Shown here piece after piece: positions 14,568 to 19,691 of a stretch of DNA of 19,691 nucleotides. Each line of letters opens with the position of its first letter. The stretch's first letter is position 1. The notes beneath the pieces were generated by a model. It searched no databases and was not told the DNA's origin. It was given only the letters and a program-made list of their open reading frames with translations. This DNA is from JBHHXR01 sp046757205 (lineage in GTDB: Bacteria > Pseudomonadota > Alphaproteobacteria > Rhodobacterales > Rhodobacteraceae), in contig JBHHXR010000032.1 of NCBI GenBank assembly GCA_046757205.1, positions 1-19,691 on the forward strand. Direction: 5' to 3'. The position numbers and the translations under genes were made by a program.

Positions 14568-16811
14568 ATGCAACAGGCTTCACTGAAAGACCCGGACGGG
14601 ACCCGGCACGACGCGGAGCTGGAGATCGAGCGGCAAACCGCGCCGCCGTTGCGTCCGGCTCTGTTCGCGTCCTACGGAGACCTGTCGCGGCTGCGGTACG
14701 ACTACCCGCTGGTTCTGGTGGACGGCGCCGGCGACGGCCCCATCGTGATGCCGCTGAAGGAGATCATCGACGGCGTTCTGCGCGAGGTTGCGGAACCCGG
14801 CGCGGCAGGCGAGGAACTGCGCCAGCAGATCCTGCGCCTGGAGGCCGGAATCCGGCGCCGGATCGACAGGGGCGAACGCGGCAGCCTTAAAGATATGTGG
14901 CGATCGGTGGCCGCCGAACTGGTGGCGGCCAGCGGCGAGCCTGCGTTCGGGCCGCTGGACACCAACTACGACCGGGCGCGCGAGGCGCTCCGCGTCGACG
15001 GCGCGGTGACCGGCTGCGACGCCGGCACGCCGAAAGAGGTCCTGGTTCACGCCTGGCGGATTGACCACGAGGCGAAGGCCAAGGCATTTCGCAAGACCGT
15101 CGACGGCCTGATCCTGCGCCTCTCCGATATCCTGAAGGCCGACTACATGAAATCCGAGGCGGCGCGCTCGCCGGAAGCGCTGCGCGCGGCCGTTGGCGAT
15201 TCCTTCGGCGGCGCGTTCGATTTCCACAGTCTGTCGCGCATTCTAAACAAGGGTCACAAGGACGACACGGTCACCAGCGAACGCCAGCAGCGCATCGAGC
15301 GGGTACTGTGGACGCTGCGCTCGCAACGCTTCTACGGTCCCGGGCGCAGTTCCGAACGCCGCCCCGGCCAGCCGGAGCCGCACCGTTTCGTGTTCGACAG
15401 TTGCGGCGAGGCGCTCGACGCTTTTCGTGACCGCCTGCCGGAAATACTGGAACTCATCAAGGCGGTCAGCATCGCGGAACTGGAAATCGAGAACAAGTAC
15501 CGCGCGCACCTGCACGACCCGTTCTTCGACGATTTCGGCAAGAGCGATCTGACCGAGGACCAGCTTTCGATGCTGCCGTCATCGCTGGTCTGCCTGCGTG
15601 ACGGGCATACCGATACCGCCGAGACCCTTCAGGCCTTCGAGGCCCTGGCGTCCGGTCTGCCGGTCAAGGTTCTGATCCAGACCGACGACATTCTGGGCAA
15701 CACCACGCCGGAGCCGTCGCGCACCGCTTTTGGCGTCGGCAGCGCCCGCCTTGCCGCGATGGCGATGGGCCTCAACCGCGCCTTTGTCCTGCAGGCCTCG
15801 GGCGCACATTTGCCGCGGGTTCAGGACCGGCTGGCGTGCGGCCTCGCCTATGATGGTCCGGCGCTGTTTTGCGTGTTCTCGGGTTCGGTCGAAACGGTAC
15901 CGTTCGTGGCGCCGTACCTGATGGCGGCGGCGGCCACGGAGTCGCGCGCCTTTCCGACCTTCACCTATGACCCCTCGGCGGGGCCGGACTGGGCGTCGCG
16001 GTTCGACCTCGCCGAAAACCCGCAGCCGGAGGCAACCTGGCCCGGGCACCGGATTGAGTTCGAGGACGCCGCCCTGCAGAGGTGCGAGGAGAAGCTGGAA
16101 TTCGGATATGCCGACTTCGCCGTCGCTGACAGCCGCTATCACCAGTTCGTGGAGCTGCACGATTCGGCGGCATGGAACGACAACATGTGTCCGGCCGGCG
16201 AATACCTGCGGTTGTCGCCGGATTCGCGCGATGGCAAACAGCCATACGTGCTCGTTATAGACCCGGAAAACCGGCTCTATCGCGCGGTTGTCGACGAGAA
16301 GATCATCGACGCCGCGGAGCATTGCTGCGACGCGTGGCGCCGCCTTCAGGAACTCGCGGGTATAAACAATTCCCACGCCGAACGCCTGTTGGCCAGAGAG
16401 CGCGCCGCATGGGAGGCGGAACAGGCAAGCCGGGAACGGGCCGATGAAGAGGCTGGGGAACCGGGCGTTTCGCCGGCTGCGGGTCAACCGGTGCCGGTCG
16501 AGCTTCCCCCGGCCCCCGCCGAGGAATTGGCGAGCGAGGCGCCGGCCGAGCAGGAACCCGGCGGTGACGGCCCATGGATCGAGACCGCCCGTTGCACCAC
16601 GTGCAACGAGTGTACGCAGATCAACAACAAGCTCTTCGCCTACAACGAGGACATGCAGGCCTATATCGCCGACCCGGATGCCGGAAGCTTCCGCCAGATC
16701 GTGGAGGCGGCCGAAAGCTGTCAGGTCAGCATCATCCACCCGGGCAAGCCGCGCGACCCGAACGAGCCCGACCTGGAGGAACTGATCGACCGCGCGGCGC
16801 CGTTCAACTGA
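14568..16811 (+). CDS. Large ferredoxin-domain protein with degenerate PFOR-like segment, function unknown
   Basis: This 747-residue protein has no family that I can name. Residues about 1-330 are a largely helical, charged region that I do not recognise. Residues about 335-445 resemble the TPP-binding domain of pyruvate:ferredoxin oxidoreductases (KVLIQTDDILGNTTP against the usual VNVLVLDTEVYSNTGGQ; then SARLAAMAMG, RAFVLQASGAHL and YDGPALFCVFSG). The GDGWA metal-binding motif is reduced to RDG, so TPP binding is doubtful. An acidic, Pro/Ala-rich linker (about 605-668) leads to a ferredoxin domain with C676, C679, C682 and C718, enough for one [4Fe-4S] cluster. As the last gene of the operon, 6 bp after korB, it is likely an electron-accepting or adaptor subunit of the 2-oxoacid oxidoreductase. 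The ferredoxin domain is sure; the rest is inference. Confidence 0.75.
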   Translation: MQQASLKDPDGTRHDAELEIERQTAPPLRPALFASYGDLSRLRYDYPLVLVDGAGDGPIVMPLKEIIDGVLREVAEPGAAGEELRQQILRLEAGIRRRIDRGERGSLKDMWRSVAAELVAASGEPAFGPLDTNYDRAREALRVDGAVTGCDAGTPKEVLVHAWRIDHEAKAKAFRKTVDGLILRLSDILKADYMKSEAARSPEALRAAVGDSFGGAFDFHSLSRILNKGHKDDTVTSERQQRIERVLWTLRSQRFYGPGRSSERRPGQPEPHRFVFDSCGEALDAFRDRLPEILELIKAVSIAELEIENKYRAHLHDPFFDDFGKSDLTEDQLSMLPSSLVCLRDGHTDTAETLQAFEALASGLPVKVLIQTDDILGNTTPEPSRTAFGVGSARLAAMAMGLNRAFVLQASGAHLPRVQDRLACGLAYDGPALFCVFSGSVETVPFVAPYLMAAAATESRAFPTFTYDPSAGPDWASRFDLAENPQPEATWPGHRIEFEDAALQRCEEKLEFGYADFAVADSRYHQFVELHDSAAWNDNMCPAGEYLRLSPDSRDGKQPYVLVIDPENRLYRAVVDEKIIDAAEHCCDAWRRLQELAGINNSHAERLLARERAAWEAEQASRERADEEAGEPGVSPAAGQPVPVELPPAPAEELASEAPAEQEPGGDGPWIETARCTTCNECTQINNKLFAYNEDMQAYIADPDAGSFRQIVEAAESCQVSIIHPGKPRDPNEPDLEELIDRAAPFN

Positions 16812-16866
16812 AGCGGGTACGCCGCGCGCGGACCCGGCGTTCCCGTCTACCGGTCTGGGCTGATCG

Positions 16867-16888
16867 CGCGCACGCCGTGCGGTGCGCG
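16867..16888. terminator. Possible stem-loop between convergent operon end and globin gene
   Basis: CGCGCAC and GTGCGCG form a 7-bp inverted repeat around an 8-nt loop in the 88-bp gap between the converging ferredoxin-protein and globin genes. Location suits a bidirectional terminator, but no T-run is seen. Confidence 0.35.
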
Positions 16889-16899
16889 GTTCCTGCCTC

Positions 16900-17337
16900 T
16901 CACTTCGCCAACCTGATCATTTCGTCGGCGACGTGCTTGTATGCCGCCCGCCAGGCCTCTTCGGCGCCCTCCGGCATCCCGTCGCCCAGGGTCTTCTTCA
17001 TGGTCCAGATGAGCGCCTCACCCATCGGCGGAAAATGTTCGGGCCCGACGCCGTAAGCCGCGTGGCCTTCCGCAAGCTCTACCAGAAACGGGTGCAGCGA
17101 TTCCGGGCTTTCGAGGTGGTTCACGATGGTCCTCAGCGTGCTCATGAATCGCATGCCCTGATCGATGATGTCGCTTCTGAACATCGGCCTGAAATCCGGC
17201 TTGATCTCGAAAAGCCTCTGATAGAGAAGGCCAGACACCGTTTCCAGGTTGTCCTCCAGCAGCGCAAAGCTCTTTCGGATCACCGCGAGTTGTTCGCCCG
17301 TCAGGGGCGCCCGGCTCCGAGCTTCACTGTTGTCCAT
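16900..17337 (-). CDS. Single-domain bacterial globin (Vgb/FHb-type)
   Basis: The 145-residue protein is a full-length single-domain globin related to Vitreoscilla hemoglobin and the heme domain of flavohemoglobins. The proximal heme ligand is H92 (ELAEGHAAYGV), followed by the family pattern HFPPMGEALIWTMKKTLGDG and the G/H helices with EAWRAAYKHVADEMI. The B-E region (YQRLFEIKPDFRPMF) also fits. There is no reductase domain, so the reductant must come from another protein. Such globins bind O2 or NO and help with micro-oxic respiration or NO detoxification; which one applies is not decided by the sequence. GGAG lies 8 nt before the ATG. An FNR-type box lies 57-70 bp upstream. It is a single-gene unit convergent with the ferredoxin operon. 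Confidence 0.9.
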   Translation of the reverse strand: MDNSEARSRAPLTGEQLAVIRKSFALLEDNLETVSGLLYQRLFEIKPDFRPMFRSDIIDQGMRFMSTLRTIVNHLESPESLHPFLVELAEGHAAYGVGPEHFPPMGEALIWTMKKTLGDGMPEGAEEAWRAAYKHVADEMIRLAK

Positions 17338-17393
17338 ACTTCCGTCTCCCGCGCGTATTCTGCGGATGTTGGCAGAGACGATATGGCCGGTCC

Positions 17394-17407
17394 CTGATCG
17401 AGATCAA
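17394..17407 (-). promoter_or_regulatory. FNR/FixK-type box upstream of the globin gene
   Basis: Read on the minus strand the site is TTGATCTCGATCAG, 9 of 10 matches to TTGAT-N4-ATCAA and sharing TTGATC-N2-GATCAG with the box at 9085. Its centre is 63 bp upstream of the globin ATG. It could also act on the divergent pcaD gene, although that start is about 170 bp away. Confidence 0.6.
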
Positions 17408-17578
17408 GAATCGGCGCCCGGCGACGATTTGCCGCCGCAGCCCGGGCAGCCACCAAACGGCGCTGCCGGCGCTGCGCCTGGAAAAGAGGCAGAACCGCCG
17501 TCGCAGAGGGATGCCGCGATTGCGCACTTTGCGCGGCGGCTGAAAGCCGCTATTCCGGTCGAAACCACGGACGCGGCC

Positions 17579-18403
17579 ATGACGCAGGGGGATTTCAACT
17601 TGCCGTTTTTGTCTCTTGACGGATTGTCGATGCACTACAGCGTAACCGGCCCGCTTGACCGGCGGCCGGTGATTGCCTTCGCCAACTCGCTGGGAACCGA
17701 TTTCCGGATCTGGAACGCCGTCGCGGACCTGCTCGCCGCCGATTACACGCTTGTGCGGTATGACAAGCGCGGACACGGGTTGTCGGATACCGGCACGGTC
17801 CCCTACACGATGAGCGATCATATCGGCGATCTTGCCGCGTTGCTCGACGCGCTGTCGGTGCGCCGGGCCGTTATTTGCGGCCTGTCTGTCGGCGGCATGA
17901 TCGCGCAGGGCCTTGCCGCGCAACGGCCCGACCTGGTGCGGGCGCTGGTCCTGTGCGACACGGCGCAAAAGATAGGCGACGATGCGCTGTGGAACGCGCG
18001 GATCGAAGCGGTGACGGAATACGGTGTCGCGAGTATTTCCGGCCCGGTTCTCGACCGGTGGTTCTCGCCCGGGTTTCGGGCCGGGAAACCGGCGGAATGG
18101 GCGGGCTATCGCAACATGCTCGAGCGAACGCCCAAGGAAGGCTACGCGGCAACCTGCCAGGCCATACGGGATACCGACTACACGGTGCTGGCGGCGTCGA
18201 TCCCGGTACCCGCTCTGTGCGTTGTCGGCGAGCACGACGGCGCGACGCCGCCGCCGCTGGTTGCGGAACTTGCCGGCCTGATCCCCGGCGCCCGGTTCGA
18301 GGAAATCGCCGGCGCCGGCCATTTGCCTTGTATCGAACAGCCTGAAGCGCTGGCCGGGCTGATCGGGGAATTTCTCCGTGAACCGGAGCGGGCCGCACCG
18401 TGA
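17579..18403 (+). CDS. pcaD: 3-oxoadipate enol-lactonase PcaD
   Basis: PcaD hydrolyses 3-oxoadipate enol-lactone to 3-oxoadipate in the protocatechuate branch of the beta-ketoadipate pathway. From the ATG at 17579 the protein has 274 residues, close to the usual 260-270, and begins directly with the family N-terminus (MTQGDFNLPFLSLDG...MHYSVTGP). It is an alpha/beta hydrolase with the HG-like region at NSLGTDFRIWN, RYDKRGHGLSD at 60-70, nucleophile S103 in GLSVGG, D220 in GEHDGATPP and H248 in GAGHLP. The frame is open further upstream to 17249, but that part is antisense to the globin gene and not credible. The ribosome site is weak. Its stop overlaps the start of the pcaC remnant (GTGA, 18400-18403), the relic of a pcaDC operon. 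Confidence 0.88.
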   Translation: MTQGDFNLPFLSLDGLSMHYSVTGPLDRRPVIAFANSLGTDFRIWNAVADLLAADYTLVRYDKRGHGLSDTGTVPYTMSDHIGDLAALLDALSVRRAVICGLSVGGMIAQGLAAQRPDLVRALVLCDTAQKIGDDALWNARIEAVTEYGVASISGPVLDRWFSPGFRAGKPAEWAGYRNMLERTPKEGYAATCQAIRDTDYTVLAASIPVPALCVVGEHDGATPPPLVAELAGLIPGARFEEIAGAGHLPCIEQPEALAGLIGEFLREPERAAP

Positions 18404-18492
18404 CAGACGGGAAACGGCGCAACCTGGAATATCTCGCGGGCATGAAGACCCGCCGCAAGGTGCTGGGCGACGACCGTGTAGACCGCGCTGAG
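18400..18492 (+). pseudogene. pcaC: Truncated 4-carboxymuconolactone decarboxylase (pcaC remnant)
   Basis: A GTG at 18400 overlaps the pcaD stop and starts a frame reading EYLAGMKTRRKVLGDDRVDRAE, the well-conserved N-terminus of PcaC. After residue 31 (about 18492) the similarity ends abruptly. The same frame runs on as Arg/Pro-rich sequence into the enamidase gene without a stop until 18849. The remaining roughly 95 residues of PcaC, including the usual AWG and TLAMLAALGR regions, are not found in any frame before 18648. Intact PcaC decarboxylates 4-carboxymuconolactone, the step just before PcaD. The loss looks like a deletion or recombination junction rather than a single frameshift. Confidence 0.75.
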
Positions 18493-18578
18493 CGGCAGAT
18501 GATGCCGCGGCGATCGAGCGGGCTCTCGCGTCAGGCCTCGGCCTCGGCGTGGCCGGGCATCCGGACGGCGGGGCGCAA

Positions 18579-18605
18579 TAGACAGGCGCGCGATCCCGCG
18601 ATACT
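18579..18605 (+). promoter_or_regulatory. Candidate promoter for the amidohydrolase gene
   Basis: TAGACA at 18579-18584 matches the -35 consensus at 5 of 6 positions, and GATACT at 18600-18605 matches the -10 at 4 of 6, with a 15-bp spacer that is slightly short. The palindrome just downstream would cover the start site. Confidence 0.35.
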
Positions 18606-18619
18606 GTTGGTGTACCAAC
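18606..18619. promoter_or_regulatory. Palindromic operator, GntR-like, before the amidohydrolase gene
   Basis: GTTGGTGTACCAAC is an inverted repeat with 6-bp arms and a 2-bp centre. It fits the TGGT-N2-ACCA form used by many GntR/FadR-subfamily repressors. A further CACCAA at 18625-18630 pairs as an inverted copy with TTGGTG at 18607-18612, giving three half-sites. It lies at the expected transcription start, 29 bp before the ATG. Confidence 0.5.
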
Positions 18620-18647
18620 GAATTCACCAAAACAGGGAGCGGCGCCG

Positions 18648-19691
18648 ATGTCTGAATCCGGTCAGAAACTTGTCATCAAGAACATCGGGCTCCTGCTGTC
18701 GGGAAAGATGGAGGAGCCGGTGCTGGAGGCCGACTGCATCGTCTGCCGGGACGGCAGGATATCGCAGATCGGGCGGGAAGCCGACATCGACATCAAGGAC
18801 GCCGGCACCATCGTCGACGCCCGCGGCACCACCGTCACGCCGGGCCTGATCGACAGCCACGTGCACCCGGTGATCGGCGACTACACGCCGCGCCAGCAGC
18901 AGCTCAACTGGATCGATTCAACGCTCAACGGCGGCGTCACCACGATGGTATCGGCCGGCGAGGTTCACATGCCGGGCCGGCCCAAGGACGTGGTCGGCCT
19001 GAAGGCCTTGGCGATCGCCTCGCAGCGCTGGTACGAGAACCTGCGGCCTTCGGGCGTCAAGGTCCATGCCGGCGCGCCGGTGATCGAGCACGGCATGGAA
19101 GAGCACGATTTCAAGGAGATGGCCGACGCCGGCGTGAAGCTCCTGGGCGAGGTCGGTCTCGGTTCGGTCAAGGACGGGCCGACGGCGCGCAAGATGGTGG
19201 AATGGGCGCGCAAATACGGCTTCCAGAGCACCATTCACACCGGCGGCCCGTCGATCCCGGGCTCCGGGCTGATCGACAAGGATATCGTGCTGGAGGCCAG
19301 CACCGACATAATCGGCCATGTCAACGGCGGCCATTCGGCGCTGCCGGACGACCAGATCGTCTGCCTGTGCGAGGACTGCCGGCAGGGGCTGGAAATCGTC
19401 CACAACGGCAACGAGCGCGCGGCGCTTCTGACGGTCAACACGGCGCGCGAACTGAACCAGTTGGAGCGGGTAATCCTCGGCACCGACGGCCCCGCCGGCT
19501 CCGGCGTGCAGCCCTTGGGCATCCTGCGCATGATCGCGCTGGTCTCCTCCATGGGCAACGTCAAGGCGGAAACCGCGTTCTGCTTCGGCACCGGCAACAC
19601 CGCGCGGCTGCGCGATCTCGACTGCGGCATCGTCGAGGAGGGAAGGGCGGCCGATCTGGTGATCATGGACCAGGCGCAGCATTCGCCGGGG
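18648..19691 (+). CDS. Enamidase-like amidohydrolase (3' end outside window)
   Basis: The frame from ATG 18648 stays open to the last base, giving 348 residues of a roughly 380-residue protein. GGGAG lies 8 nt before the ATG. It is an amidohydrolase with a binuclear metal centre: H71 and H73 (GLIDSHVHP), E168 as probable bridging ligand (GVKLLGEVGLG), H197 (IHTGG), H224 (GHVNGG) and D280 (LGTDGPAGSG). The blocks TTVTPGLIDSHVHP, GGVTTMVSAGE, PGRPKD and the bridging Glu closely match, from memory, enamidase of Eubacterium barkeri, which opens 1,4,5,6-tetrahydro-6-oxonicotinate to 2-formylglutarate during nicotinate breakdown. The exact substrate here may be a related cyclic enamide or another amide. 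It has its own promoter and operator and is not coupled to pcaD. Confidence 0.8.
   Translation, partial: MSESGQKLVIKNIGLLLSGKMEEPVLEADCIVCRDGRISQIGREADIDIKDAGTIVDARGTTVTPGLIDSHVHPVIGDYTPRQQQLNWIDSTLNGGVTTMVSAGEVHMPGRPKDVVGLKALAIASQRWYENLRPSGVKVHAGAPVIEHGMEEHDFKEMADAGVKLLGEVGLGSVKDGPTARKMVEWARKYGFQSTIHTGGPSIPGSGLIDKDIVLEASTDIIGHVNGGHSALPDDQIVCLCEDCRQGLEIVHNGNERAALLTVNTARELNQLERVILGTDGPAGSGVQPLGILRMIALVSSMGNVKAETAFCFGTGNTARLRDLDCGIVEEGRAADLVIMDQAQHSPG

Noticed and set aside
11673..14573. Very long minus-strand open frame (966 codons) opposite korA and korB
   Set aside because: Complementary to two clear enzyme genes with conserved motifs; the translation is low-complexity His/Arg/Val-rich and has no domain.
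17249..17578. In-frame upstream extension of pcaD
   Set aside because: The extension begins inside the globin gene on the opposite strand, adds 110 Pro/Arg/Ala-rich residues, and the PcaD family N-terminus starts at the ATG at 17579.
17404..17598. Small minus-strand frame ending in a CPGCGG zinc-ribbon-like motif
   Set aside because: One CXXC pair only, antisense to the pcaD start, no ribosome site checked as convincing, and it would run through the FNR-type box region.
18493..18849. Continuation of the pcaC frame as a 149-residue protein
   Set aside because: After residue 31 all PcaC similarity is lost and the frame overlaps the enamidase gene in a different phase, so the product is not a real protein.

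Overview
This is a GC-rich, densely coding bacterial chromosome segment. The layout fits an alphaproteobacterium, perhaps Rhodospirillales-like: a split ccm cytochrome c maturation set, FNR/FixK-type boxes, pca aromatic-catabolism genes and a KorAB/Nfn ferredoxin operon. The taxonomic call is an inference from gene content and base composition, not from a marker gene. No tRNA, rRNA, CRISPR array, insertion sequence or phage gene was seen.

Region 1 (1-8951) looks like a redox locus built around the cell envelope. The 3' part of an outer-membrane beta-barrel gene (+) converges on a five-gene minus-strand operon read from 6131 to 1063: ccmG, ccmH, ccmI, a membrane-anchored [4Fe-4S]/FAD/NAD(P) oxidoreductase, and an exported Sel1/ankyrin-repeat protein. 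Divergent from it are an integral membrane protein with two His-X13-His pairs (a probable di-heme cytochrome b of the ferric-reductase/NOX fold) and a periplasmic cytochrome c with 18 CXXCH motifs, the last 15 of them in tandem tri-heme repeats. Together these could carry electrons from NAD(P)H, through flavin/Fe-S and heme b, across the inner membrane to a periplasmic multiheme wire, with CcmG, CcmH and CcmI helping to attach the many hemes. The 467-bp divergent promoter region carries three CTGACA hexamers at exact 11-bp spacing.

Region 2 (9085-16811) is a five-gene plus-strand operon behind an FNR-type box: an NfnA/SudB-like FAD/[2Fe-2S] reductase subunit, an NfnB/GltD-like Fe-S/FAD subunit, 2-oxoacid:ferredoxin oxidoreductase alpha (gamma-alpha fusion) and beta subunits, and an unusual 747-residue protein. 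The last joins an unrecognised N-terminal half, a degenerate PFOR-like TPP-domain segment and a C-terminal single-cluster ferredoxin. The set probably links 2-oxoacid (2-oxoglutarate?) oxidation, ferredoxin and NAD(P)H.

Region 3 (16900-19691) holds a minus-strand single-domain globin with a second FNR-type box upstream, pcaD (3-oxoadipate enol-lactonase) overlapping the truncated remnant of pcaC, and the first 348 codons of an enamidase-like amidohydrolase that runs off the window behind its own promoter and a GntR-like palindrome. The two FNR-type boxes share TTGATC-N2-GATCAG and suggest oxygen or nitric-oxide responsive control of the ferredoxin operon and the globin.
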